DNA from: Chlorella sorokiniana
Lineage: Eukaryota; Chlorophyta; Trebouxiophyceae; Chlorellales; Chlorellaceae
NCBI GenBank assembly: GCA_025917655.1
Contig: CP084609.1
Location: 1,426,001 to 1,490,000 of the forward strand
Reading direction: 5' to 3'
DNA length: 64,000 bases
This document shows positions 22,678 through 33,603 of this stretch, piece by piece; position 1 is the stretch's first letter, and each line of letters opens with the position of its first letter. The position numbers and the translations under genes are program-made. The notes under the pieces are model-generated. The model was not told where the DNA came from. It saw only the letters and a list, made by a program, of their open reading frames with translations, and did no database searches.

Positions 22678-23964
22678 ATGGATCGAAGAGGCACCACGGA
22701 GGACGCTGGATGTAGCGGCGCCGCTATGAGGCCGTCGGCCGCAGCCGAGCGCTCTCAGGAGCGTGGCAGCCCGCAGCGCCGCAGCGATGAGCGGGAGAGA
22801 GAATCCAGGCGACGAGATCAGGAGCGCGATGCTAAGCAGCGTGGCAGTCGGCGGGACAGGGAGCGCGGCCGCCGAGGTCGCGGTCACCTCGGCGGCGGGA
22901 CGGGCAGGAGCGGCGGCGGCGCAGCCGCAGCCCCCGTCGCGCGGCAAAGCAGAAGCGCAAGGCTCCGCTGCAGGCAGCGCGCCAGCAGCAGGAGCGCCAG
23001 GCTTTGGTGAGAGTTGGCGGGCCAACCCCCTTCTGAGGCTGATGTATCATGCTTGCATGTCATGTGGGTTCCTGGCTCAAGAGCGGACCACTGACACCTG
23101 CCCTGCCTCTACCCCCGCAGTGCGCTCGGCTGGCAGCGGCGGCGGCAGCACCACAGCCGCCCCGCCACAGCCCGCTCCCGTCTCTGTCGTCGCCGCGGCG
23201 CAGGCCGCCGCCGCGGCCCTGGGGGCGGCGTGGCAGCGGGGCGCTGGCGCGGCGGGGGCGCGGAGCGCGGAGCAGAAGCGCAAGCTGCTGTGGGGCTCCA
23301 AGAAGCGAGAAATAGCGGCGGCGGGCAGCGCGGCGGCTGCGCCCAGCGCGCCGCCGCCCGCCGTGTTTGGGCGCAACCGGTGGGACCAAGCCGAGTTTGG
23401 CAGCGAGGAACAGAGGCTGAAGTTTTGAAGCTCATGGTGGGTGGCCCTCGGCGGCACAGCCTCCGCCCTGTAGCACCCGCTGCCGCTCTCCTCCAGTGCC
23501 GCTGCAGGGGGCGTGGTCCGTTTGCCGGCCCTGCAATCGCGGTCCTGTTGGCCTGCCTTCCCCTGCCGCGCAGGGGGCAAGGCAGCCGCCGACAGCGTGC
23601 AGCAGGGAGCTGCTGGGGGCCCAGGCCCCGTGCACGGACCGGCGCGCCGGCGGGAGCTGAGCCGCCCGCTGCAGCCGAGGGCGGCGGGGCTGCGGATGGC
23701 GCCCGGACATCATGAAACGTGCGGCCGCTCAACTTATCGGCCTCCCCTGCTGTGCCCTGCCTTGCCTTGCTTGGGCAGGTTGTCAGCGAGGCAGCTGCGC
23801 TCGCCTGGTGGCTTGCTGAGGCTTCACGTCGGCAGCCCGCTGCCCCCGCCGCCCGGCCCCGCAGGCGACCGCCAGGCCCAGGTGCTGTCTGAGCTGGAGC
23901 GGGGCTACCAGGCGGGGCTGCGCCGCCAGCTGGCCTCAACGCGCACCGCGGGGCTGGGCCTGTG
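22678..23964 (+). CDS. RSRC2-like protein with SMAP domain
   Basis: Probably a nuclear splicing-associated protein. Exon 1 (22678 to about 23008) is arginine/serine/glutamate-rich (RRSDERERESRRRDQERDAK) and ends at a GTGAGA donor. Exon 2 (about 23121-23442) ends with the SMAP-domain motif: EQKRKLLWGSKKRE, then NRWDQAEFGSEEQRLKF. The family continues FLKLMG, which is present once one T is added to the TTTT at 23423-23426; as given, the frame stops there. Exon 3 begins GGKAAADSVQQGAAGG. The last exon reads VLSELERGYQAGLRRQL and ends TRTAGLGL-stop, the usual C-terminus. The single-base problem in a T run looks like a consensus error. Confidence 0.65.
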
Positions 23965-24436
23965 AGGCGCCGACGCAGGCCTGCGCCCCCGGCTGCTTGG
24001 ACCACCCCGCCGCCAAACGTGCCGACGCTTCCGAGCTTACAGCCGCGCTTCTGTATGCTTTTGGAGCAGCCCATGTGCTGGGTGTGGCTGGAAAACCGTG
24101 TGAAAACGGGGCTGTGCCAAGGGGCGTAGAGGCTAGCAGGATGGCGACAGTAGGAAAGAAGTCGGGGGGTTGAAGAACCGGAGGACCGGCTGCACAAGGA
24201 GGCAGGTGGGCAGGGACTGAATAGGAAGTTGAAGGAATGCGCAGTTCAGCAGGACACGAGGGCTGCGTTTGTTTGTGATCCAAGGCATGCCCAGCGTGCT
24301 CTGCATGGCATGATAATTGGATGAGGCAGAAAGGAAAATCAAGGATCAGACAGATTCACGGGCGAAGTCACAGCGCATGCGTTGGTTCTACGCCTGGCAC
24401 GCGGGAGCAGCGGCTGAGACAGCGCTGGCACGTGCA
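23965..24436. other. convergent 3' intergenic region
   Basis: About 470 bases between the stops of two converging genes. Nothing recognised. Confidence 0.45.
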
Positions 24437-25617
24437 TCAAAAGGAGGCCACAAGCTCCAGGCCCGCCCAGACCAGCGCAGCAGCCTGCAGAAGCAGCAGC
24501 AGCCACTGCCCCAGGCTGCCAGCTAGCAGCGCCGCGCCCACCAGCTGCTGCTTGCTGAGCGCGGGCCAGCGCTGGGCGGCGCGCTGGAGGCGGCGCGCGT
24601 TGGCCGCTTGGCTGCCACTGGCAGCCAGCACGTGGTCTGCTTCGCTCGCCGCCACCTGGGGCCCATCTGTGGCGGTCGTGCGGCTGGTGGAGGGTCCGCT
24701 GGTGGAGGGGCCCGCGCGGAGGAGCTGGGCGGCGGCTGCTGCTGCCCCTGCTGCGCCTGCTGCGCCTGCTCGCCTGAGCCTGCCCCACAAGGCGGCCCGC
24801 CCTGCTGCCCCCGCCGTCTTGCGTGCTGCCACAGCGCGGCATGCACTGCCGTGGGCAGCCCGTAGCCCACCACCACCGCCATCCAAGCGTGCAGCATCCA
24901 GCAGCAGCGCTGCCCCGAGGGGTCCGGGCGAGAGGCGGGGCTTGCACCCGGCACCAAGGCCAGCATGGCCGCTCGCGCGGCCGCCACAAACCAGCAGCAC
25001 TGCTCGGCCCTGCCCGGCTGCAGCGCGTGCAGCGCACCCGCCGTCGGCGGGCGGCTGAGCGCGACGCACAGCGACAGGAGCTGCACCCAGAGGTGGTGCC
25101 GCAGCGGCAGGGGCAGCAGCCCAGCCAGTGCCGTGAGCCAGAGGGCCTGCAAGGGTTGATATGCATTCCGGTGTGGGTTGATGAGGGATGCATCCAGCGG
25201 CTGTGGGTGTGGGCGGTATGCGCATGGGTTTTGGGGGAGGGCAAGCAGCAGGCAGCGCACATCTGGCATGTGCAAGGCGGCCGTCCAGCGAACCTAGAAT
25301 CTGCTCACCCTGACGCTTGCAAGCGTGAACGCTGTGCTGGGCAGCAGCGACATGGCGGGCAGGGAATCTGGGCTGAAAACCTCGAGCAGCGCCGACGCCC
25401 CCAGCCGCACTGCTGCTGCGGCCCAGGGCCGCAGCCGTCGGCGGGTCCAGAGACAACAAACGAGGATGAAGAGGCCTGCCAAGGCTGTGCACAGGCCCAG
25501 GCTGCTCTGCCAAAGGGGCGGAACAGACCGGGCGACAGCGCCGACGACGACCGCCAGCAGGGCGACGGCTGCAGAGGCCACCTCCAACGGGGTCGCCGGC
25601 TCTGCCACACCGATCAT
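24437..25617 (-). CDS. polytopic membrane protein, family unknown
   Basis: Starts at 25617 with MIGVAEPATPLEVASAAVAL. Exon 1 codes two hydrophobic segments (VASAAVALLAVVVGAVA and LCTALAGLFILVCCLW) and ends at a GTGAGC donor near 25305. Exon 2 begins about 25147 with ALWLTALAGLLPLPLRHHLW and holds further segments (WVQLLSLCVAL, CCWFVAAARAAMLALVPG, MLHAWMAVVVGYGLP). After a glutamine/proline-rich linker a last segment, LLAGSLGQWLLLLLQAAALV, ends at 24437 in a different frame, so one frame break lies in the linker (about 24720-24790). About six membrane spans in all. I do not recognise the family. Confidence 0.5.
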
Positions 25618-27320
25618 CCCGCTGGCTGCTCCTCCAGCGCGTCAACCTAATGCCAGGGCCCGGAAAAGCGCGGAAGGCAGGGGGAGCGCTGCCTCCCCAC
25701 ACTGCCCGGGTACCAATATGATGATGTTGTTGTCAATGGCGGTTGGCTGAAAGGAATTGCGCAGCGGGCGAGGAACATACTGATGAGCGTCCTTGCTCCA
25801 GGGTCTGCCTACCCTGCTAACCAGGTAGCTGCCTGGGCTTACGCAAACTCAACTACAGTTGTGCTTCCTAGAAGCGTAATTAGATGCTCGTAGTGCTTTG
25901 ACAAATTCCCAAGTGTCAGAACCGCCGCCTGGCAGCCCCACACGTGCCTCAGGTGGTCAGCCCTGTTTCAAGCACGCTCGGCATTCCAGCAGCGTGGGGG
26001 CACGTTAGATGCATTTCAGCAGTAATCTGCAAAGAAATTAGCACGAGGCGGGCTTGCGCGGGGGTGCCGCCGCTCGTCCGCTGGTTGGAGCGGCCGCCCC
26101 CGGTGGCCAGTGGCCCTACAGTGTCCAGTTGTGGCTCCATGACGGCACGATTAGTTGGGAAGGGACGTGCTGCAAGCGGACAGGGAGAGCATGCCGGCAC
26201 AATGATAGGCAAGAGGCCCACTGGTGATGCCCAGCAGAATGTACTGCAGCAATCGAGCAGCCAGCAGCGGTGCAAGCAGCACATGTGGCAGCAGGGCAGC
26301 ATGCACTTGCTGAACCCATAAGTTGCACGTGCCTCCTCTCCTCGCAGTTCAAAGCATGCTCTGCAACGCCAGGCTCGCGCGAGCAGGTCCCCGCAGCATA
26401 CCGCAGGCTGAGCCTGCACCGCATGCGCGCAGGGCCAGCGCAGCAAGCTCTCAGCCGGGGAATATGCGGGCCAGTTTGATTTTCTGGCCATAAGCCAGGC
26501 AGAACCGTAAGAGATCAAGGGTACCATGCCAGTGCACGTAGATTGCGAGCAGCCTTGGTCCACCGGGCAGGGAATCTCACGTTATGTGGCCATAGAAAAG
26601 ATTCCCACAGCGCCCTGCAGCATCAAAGAATTCAGTTTGGATGGTAAGCTTACGGGCCTCTGGTGCCGTCGCCTTCGCGCCAGGCAACAATCGCGCATCG
26701 CCAACTTGAATTTCAGAACGATACCAATGCGGCCAACGCTGCTGCAACAACGTGCAGCATAGGCATACTGCGCAGCGCCAGGCATGCCGGTCAACCATGC
26801 TTTGCTGTTGCAAGATGAGCATGTGCAGCAGGGGACAGGTGTCCGCTTGCCTGATGAGCAGTGACGGGCACCGGTGCCAGCGGGGGCGGATGGGGATCCT
26901 CTGGCTGTAGCCTACGTCGCCCGCACACTTAAGCGGGGCTTGTAACAAGCAGCGGCAGGTTGTGTTGTCGTGTACTGGGTGCAAAGTTCCAGCGCTGAGG
27001 CAGGGGCATGGTAGAAGACGCCTGTCAACCGTAAGAGTGCCATCTGCAGAATCAGTCAGCAGAAAATGCCATCCAAATCGATATGTCGTGAACTGGGCCA
27101 CACAGCAGCCTCCAGCTGTGCCATGCAGCACTTTGGGAAGCTCTAAACTCACGGAGGCATGCAAAAGTAGCCTCACGTTCCCCGCGTATCACCAGATGAT
27201 GAGCCAAAGTGCTTGCCTGTGGCCGAGCCTCGGCTCGCAGCGGTCAACAGCCTTGGGGCGGAAGCTCCCTCAACTGCACAGCGCACATCCGTCGGCATCG
27301 CTGTTTGCAAGCCACACAGA

Positions 27321-27490
27321 GGAAGGGGCTTGTGCATACACAAATGCGATAGAAGGTGGCAGAGGCTACCCCTCCTTGGATGGCGTAGGGACATGCTGCG
27401 GCCCTGCAGAGCACCTTGGATAGCGTGCAAGGGAGTTTTCAGCAAGTTGCTAGCTCCAAGGCATATCTTCATGGAAATCTGGGAGCACAA
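27321..27490. repeat. direct repeat, copy 1
   Basis: About 170 bases repeated at 28271-28438 in the same orientation. Shared blocks include CTCCTTGGATGGCGTAGGGA, CGGCCCTGCAGAGCACCTTG and CAGCAAGTTGCTAGCTC followed by GGCATATCTTCATGG. The copies differ at scattered bases and by small indels. Confidence 0.8.
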
Positions 27491-27966
27491 CAAGACAGAG
27501 GTGCTGACTCTGCTACTCAGCTGAAGCATGCTGACAAGGCAGGGATGCTCGTGATAGAGTATTATGCTGAGCCTGCTAAGCATGCATGCATAAGAGAGAG
27601 TGGTTCCCAGCTTGCATCTTATGCCTGCTTAAGTGCAAGAAGGAAGCAGAAATTGAGCAGACCCACCCACCCACCCGTGTCTGCTCACCGAGTCTTGCAG
27701 GCTCTTGGGCCTCCAACTACTCCACCACGCACCCTCCAGCCCGGCCAAGCCTACAGCAATGAACGGGGGAGGAAGAGAGAGCAGGCAGCCTCAACAACAG
27801 CCATTTGAAGTGGATGGAGGTGCCTGGAATAGCCAGCCAACTCCCCAACCATTCATTAGTGCATAACAGAAACAGCATGAGAAGTCTGAGTAACAAGAAG
27901 AAGGAGCTTCAAAGAAAGAGACTGTCTTTGGCAGATAGCTGCTGCTGACCCTGCCACGCAGGCTCA

Positions 27967-28012
27967 CACGTCAGCCCGCTCTATCAACTGAGTCTCCTAT
28001 AGGAGCATCACC
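27967..28012 (-). other. tRNA-like A-box fragment
   Basis: On the reverse strand ACTCAGTTGATAGAGCG resembles the D-arm (A box) of a tRNA and GGGCT...AGCCT could form the anticodon stem, but the loop is eight bases and no B box or acceptor stem follows. Most likely a tRNA-derived remnant, not a working tRNA. Confidence 0.25.
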
Positions 28013-28270
28013 GTAATGCAGAAATGGAAGTTGTACCAATACTTCCAAAACCTCCAATGAATCCACCTAGTCTTGCTGGCTGGGGCGTCCATTGCCAACT
28101 ACATATCCTGCAGTCTTGCGAAAACTGCTAGACATGAAAGACAGGCCCACCTTGTCGCTGCATCAGCATGGCGCAACACGCCGTCTCCGAGGCGGTGCTC
28201 CTGCTGCGTTTACTTTACATTAAAGAAACGGGCACACAAAAATCTTACAAAGGGTGAAGAACTGTAAGCA

Positions 28271-28438
28271 GGAAGAAGCTTGTGCTACACGAACGTGCCA
28301 GAAGGTGGCAAAGGCTATTCCCTCCTTGGATGGCGTAGGGACATGTTGCGGCCCTGCAGAGCACCTTGGACACCGTAAATAAGAGCTTTCAGCAAGTTGC
28401 TAGCTCAAAGGCATATCTTCATGGCAATTTAGGAGCAC
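28271..28438. repeat. direct repeat, copy 2
   Basis: Partner of the repeat at 27321-27490, about 780 bases downstream of its end. The right edges part after the GGAGCAC block. Confidence 0.8.
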
Positions 28439-28764
28439 TGAAAGCAACTGTGTGCACTGCGCAACATGGCGCAGCCTTTTCCGGGCTGTGCTACTGCTGC
28501 ACCAGGACACTCTAGATTTGATCAAAGGATCAATGCACACACTTAGAAACGTCTAAAGTCTCGGAAAGAATTCTTTGTCATGCCATGCCTGATGCAATGA
28601 CGCTAGCACTACATCAAACGGTTGGAAAGTACCAAGTGCATAGCGCGCTCACGGGCGCAGGCACAGGAGGGGCAAAATGCGGCAGCGGAGAGAAGGCACA
28701 CTTGGCAAAACCAGAGCGCTGACAATCTAGCATCGGTACCGGTAGCAAAGCACACAGCAATCCG

Positions 28765-28834
28765 GTGTGGGTGGGTGGGTGGGTGGTGTGTGTGTGCGCG
28801 CGGGGGGGGGGGGGGGGGGGGCGCGCGCGCGCGC
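28765..28834. repeat. low-complexity tract (GGGT)n, G20, (GC)n
   Basis: GGGT repeats and a GT run are followed by 20 consecutive G (28802-28821) and a GC alternation. Such a tract is hard to sequence, so its true length may differ. It could form G-quadruplex or Z-DNA. Confidence 0.9.
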
Positions 28835-28915
28835 TGTGGGGCAGGCCGGCGCCATTGAATACACTACAGGCTCTCCACAAGAAGATAGCTCATGTTGCAC
28901 ATAAGAATATGGGTG

Positions 28916-31900
28916 TCAAGATGTGTGCGTATCTTGCATGTAAGCCCACACCACAACACAAACACACAGGAATAAAAACCCCGATAAAATAAACATTGGG
29001 ATCCAGATTTCCCACCAAACTTCCTTCGCGATGTGCTTCTGCATGCGTTGCGCCCAGGAATCCTTGGGATTCATACCAGATTCTCCAGACGTGTTGGAGG
29101 TTGTTTGCGCAGCAGGCACAAGAGGTTTGCCAGTGAGCTTTTGATAGCGGAATGCATGATACCGCCGTTCTGTCTCGGCTTTTAGGATGGGTGTCGCAGA
29201 GGACAACAGGCGGCGGAGCGCTTGCAAATCTGAAATGACAGATAGGGGCGGGAAGCTGCAACAGGTGTCAAAACACAACGAGCCATGCAGGTAACCCTTA
29301 CTATTACGCATGTGTGAATCTTGCCTGCTTGTGCGCTTTTCGATTCATTGCCAATGATCACTGCAAGCGGCAGCTCCACAGAAAGACCTGCTGCCTGGCC
29401 CACCTCTGCACACGACACATCCCAACACTGTTGTAAGATCATGGTGCTAGATTGAGTCATTGCAGCGCATGCGCACCTTTCAGCAAGCTCAAATGCGCAT
29501 TCGAGTATGGATTGCGATAAAAAGCAGGCCCGCTGCCAAGCTCGGTCCTCACAGCTTCCATCTGGGCTTTCAACTGAGATGAAGGGCATTGATCTGCCAC
29601 GCTTATGACTGCACATTGGGCAAAGCGACATGGATGCAGATGTTCAGCTGAATGCGTGCATCCTGGCCTGCACCCATGATAAAATCAGCACCTGGAATAA
29701 CAGGCAGCCTCCATGCGAGCTGAAGCACTGCTTCTGTGTAATCATGAAATACCCTGCACAAGTGTCGCATTGAAGCATCACGCACTGGCGCTCACATACC
29801 TTACAGCAGCACACGGAAAGCGTTGCAAGTCCGTAGAGGCACCCCTCACCCGCTTGGCGGCAAGACAACGATGCACGCGTTGAGCCGAGTGTCGCGCAAA
29901 GCATGGGAGGGCAGCATTCTGTGCATACCTTCACACAAGGTTTATGAAATCATGAGGTTGAATGAGACAATTCAATTCAGTGTTGCAGCAAGGAAATGCA
30001 AGCCTCACTTGAATCCTCTTTGTAGTAAGCTTCAAATCCGCCAGTGACAACGTTAGCAATGTCCTGCACTGCATCGCCTCGCAGCCCGCCCCAAATCTCG
30101 GTGACTTCGTAAAGAAGCTTTGATTGACACGTGTTTGCAGGCCTGCACAGCTCAAAAGGGTTTAGGGTCCATGCATGCAATGCAAACAGCTAGCCAACAA
30201 CAAATCATATTAGCTGCCAGTCAGGCGTGGCCTGAGCAATGACTCGCAAGATCTGCCCCTGGCATGCATACCTGCACGCCACAGCCCTGTAGGTCATGGC
30301 TTGCACAAAGCGCTCTGGTCTGCTTGTCGCAATGTACTTAAAGTCCTCATCCTCAATGAGCTCTAGTGGCGACAGCAGGGAGCGAATGAACGACGACTTG
30401 CCCTCGCCAACGTCCCCAACCTGCAGATGAAGATGAGCGAGTCCTCGTAAGCCCTATAAAACTGTCGCCCAACTGCAGCCCACAATGTGAGAGTCGCTCA
30501 AGCTGCAGGTCTCACCACCAACAGGTTGATGCGCTGGGTATGTGGTTGCACCAAGGGAGGCCGCAGATCAGCACCACCAGCCACTTTACGCATAATCTCT
30601 GCAAGGCAAATGCGCAGTATTGAGATCATGCGCACACAACAACAACGACAACGAAGCAGTTTGTAGGCCCACACTTGCCTGCCTTTTCTGTTTGGGCGTG
30701 CTGATCTGCTGGGGTAACACAGGGGCTCATGGGCTCAAGCTTGCACGCGGCTGTAGGTGCATTTGAGACCGACAGCGCAAAACTCCCGGTGTGTGCTGGA
30801 CAAATGACTGGATCTGGCCCGACTCCTCGGGTTGCAGGCGGTGATTTTCCAGCCATGCGCGCTTGGCGGTACACAGCATACTGCGAATTGCTATGGGATC
30901 GTAGGACATGGTGTGATGACGCCAGCAGCTTACGCAACGCCAATACATCTGCGGTTTGCAAGCATAGATGATGCTTTCATGGGGGTTCCAAGCAAGTTAG
31001 CATAAGAACCGTTGCTGCAGAACAGTGGTTTGGTTGCAATTCAATTGCGCATTCCTCTCCAAAGCACTTTGCCTCCAAGTGCAAGATCACCTGTGTTTGG
31101 CCCAACAAGCACCTCGCTGGTGCCCCAGGCGCAGATTCGCTGTGGCCAAAAGCTGCAAGCAGATGTGGAGACAGTTGAATTCTGCCTCTTGACAAGCCCA
31201 GACTGTGCAGTTTTTCAGCGGAGGGAACCTCACCTTCCGGTCGTTGTTGAAGCATAAGAGCTGGCAGTTGTGGCAACAGGCAGACGATCAGCTTCCAATC
31301 CTGCAAAGCTGTTTCAAGGGCGTTGTCAGTGCACAGTATCAAAGCACACCCTGCACCAGGCTGCGAGAACTGGCCTTCCAAGTCTTGACTGAGCTTGGAG
31401 GGCCAGGTGCAAGCTCTTGCCTACCTCTCAGTAGCCCAGTGAACATGGTGGCGTTTGGCAAGCAGTACATGTCCGGGCCAACAAGTCCTAGTTGCTTCCG
31501 TACTGAAGCGCGATGCTTCTCCAACTCCGAAACGGTGTACAAGTCAGATTTGCTCACAACTGGAAAGGCAGCAAGCAGTCCGATTTGCCCACATGCATGC
31601 TCTCCAATCCACAGCAAAGGCTGCCGAAGATAAGCAGTTCGTCTCACCTGGAATGACGGGCAACCACCTTGCCAGGGAGCTCACAGCTCCCACCAGCTCG
31701 TCGCTGAGCCTTTGGGGCCAGGCATGGGTACTGCAAGCGGCACGAAGGAAGGGGCCCGGTTGGGGCAGCAGGCGGGCAGCTCGATCCGTTGGCTCGAGCG
31801 CAGCACTCGTGCTTCTTCCATTCCCAGCGGGAAGGCCTACCTTGTGTTAGGCAGCAGTAGGAGGCACGCGTGCGGGAGGTCCCGGCACAGCTCGCGAAGG

Positions 31901-32912
31901 GGCTGGCTGCGCTCGGGCCCTGCACCAAGTAAGCCAGGTTTAATCCGGCAAGCCAACGATGCAGCCGCATCCAACACGCCGTGTGCCCGATAGACACCTC
32001 TGGTGGCATACAGGCCCTGAGAGGCCCACTCTACTTACACCGGTCATAAAAGAAATGCTTGCTATGGCAGCTCTCGAGGAAGCCAAGAATGCCACGCATC
32101 ACGCCCTTGCCCAGGCCGCCCCTCACTTCGATGAAAGTGTAGTCAAGGGCACCCCCGCCCTCCTCAGCCGGCCTGCACAGGGGACGCAATGCAGCAGTCA
32201 AGGCGCCTTCAGCTGGCAGCCCACCAGGGAATTTTGCTGAGAAGCCAGTGGCCTTAAACCGCCACAACTGCCTGAAGATCCTTGTGTTGGGGCCAAGGCA
32301 CGTTTCCATGCCTGCACAGCAGCCCACCTGGCAGCACGGGCAGAATACTCCCTTATGTCCAGGCTTGAGAAGCCAAGCAAGCCGGTCGTCGGCATGCGCA
32401 TTTCATAGGCGGCGATGCTCAGCGGCTCCAACAGGGTGCGGATCAGGGAGGACTTGCCGGAGCTGACATCGCCCACCTGCAACAGTGAAAGGAAATGACA
32501 GGGATGGGGAGAAGGGTGACGTGCATGCATGCTTAAAGCTAATCGTGTTGCAAGTCAATTCCAGCAAGGCAAGGCAAGGCACACGCCAACGCACCACAAG
32601 CACGTTGAGGCGCGAAACCTTCTGAGGCAACGGTATGGGAGCCAAGTCGGCACCTGACCACAACTCTGCACGCAAGTGCAGCAAAAGTAGCAAAGTCATG
32701 GATAGTCACCTTGCACCAGCGGCCAAGCGGGAACTCTTGATAAGCGCATGGAGCTCTGTGGTTTCTGGCCAAGGCGAGGCCAGCAGTGTATGGTTTTAAA
32801 GCAAGCACTTCAGCTGCTGTTCCGCACCCTCTGCCTCTTGCACTTCTTCCACGTTTTCGTCCTCCTCAATTTCTTCCTCCTCTTTGGCTGGACAGGCCTC
32901 ACACTCTTCCAT
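28916..32912 (-). CDS. tail-anchored tandem IFI44-like P-loop GTPase
   Basis: About 19 exons. Acidic start (32912, MEECEACPAKEEEEIEEDEN), then two homologous P-loop modules. Module 1: SRLNVLV joined to VGDVSSGKSSLIRTLLEPLS (exon 32476-32328), DYTFIEVRGGLGKGVMRGIL (32172-32039), LARWLPVIP (31730-31648), VVSKSDLYTVSELEKHRASV (31559-31425; SKSD as G4). Module 2: QRINLLV to VGDVGEGKSSFIRSLLSPLE (30420-30272), EVTEIWGGLRGDAVQDIANV (30142-30009), LAWRLPVIP (29753-29692), VISVADQCPSSQLKAQMEAV (29608-29477). Each ends with a helical unit: DVLALRKLLASSHHVLRSHS and DLQALRRLLSSATPILKAET. The C-terminus has one membrane helix, WIPMFILSGFLFLCVCVVVW, with a ten-residue tail. The order GKSS - '..GGL..' - VIPxxS.sD follows vertebrate IFI44. 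A GC-AG intron (30678-30599) links the modules in frame. One module-1 joint (31300-30948) is not phase-clean. Confidence 0.7.
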
Positions 32913-33603
32913 GCCGAGGCTGCCGGCTGGGTTGTTGGAGGGATTGCCAGCAGATGCCTGAAGGGGAGCCCCGCTGTTGCCTACCGCTGGAGGCGCTGCA
33001 ACGGCGTCACCACCTGCGGGCGGTTGACAGGGCGCAAAACGCACGTTCAGGCGCGAAACTCACGTTGCAACCACTGGCGAGGCAGCAGCAGGGTATCAGG
33101 CCTGGCTGGGCACCATTTGGGGCACTCAGGACCAGGTAGGTTTGTCGCTTGCGACAGGTGCGTGTGGGCAGTAGTTCCAACTATCCTGCTCACTGTTGTT
33201 GCAACTGATGAGATCCCACTCATTCGAGTCCATGGCGTATCCTGCAGCTCTTGCAAAGCGCTGTCACAAGCGGCAGAGGGGCTGGCAGACGTGGGAGGGG
33301 TGCCCTGCTGACGAATACAGGCAAGCGTGAGGGATGCTGGAGATACGAGGCCGTGCAAACGCGGTTTCACCGTCAGCATAACTGCACAACACCCTCGGTG
33401 TACTGCCAGACGCTTGGATGCTTTAGTTTTTTGCAGTGTACGCGTGCTGGACGAGGAAGACTGTTGCAGCATTGCTGCCAGACCCAATACGTGAATGCAC
33501 GCAGGGCGCTTGTGCCAACCAGTCGAAACCAAGGGCAATTGCAATGAGCTCATGCAGCGTGCATTGCACCTCATAATCTCAACCATTAACAAGCAGAGGT
33601 ACC
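32913..33603. promoter_or_regulatory. spacer between divergent GTPase and USP genes
   Basis: About 690 bases. The open frame upstream of the GTPase ATG (to 33044) could extend its N-terminus if an upstream start is used. A reverse ORF (33047-33592) has no recognisable domain. Promoters of both genes should be here. Confidence 0.35.

Larger units (their letters stand above)
25618..28915. other. gene-poor region
   Basis: About 3.3 kb, visibly less GC-rich than most of the window. The longest ORFs (reverse 25949-26563 and 26577-27176) lack recognisable domains and good splice partners. It contains a direct-repeat pair, a tRNA-like fragment and a G20 tract. I see no gene I can support. Confidence 0.45.

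Noticed and set aside
23109-24197. 362-codon reverse ORF opposite the SMAP-domain gene
   Set aside because: Arg/Pro/Ala-rich shadow of real exons on the plus strand, with no domain.
25949-26563. 204-codon reverse ORF
   Set aside because: Cys/Pro-rich with no motif, overlapping ORFs on both strands and no splice context.
26577-27176. 199-codon reverse ORF
   Set aside because: Composition is slightly more protein-like than its surroundings, but no domain, partner exon or polyadenylation context was found; left uncalled.
27321-28438. Direct repeats considered as ends of a short LTR-type element
   Set aside because: No primer-binding site, polypurine tract, coding remnant or terminal TG..CA could be made out; recorded only as repeats.
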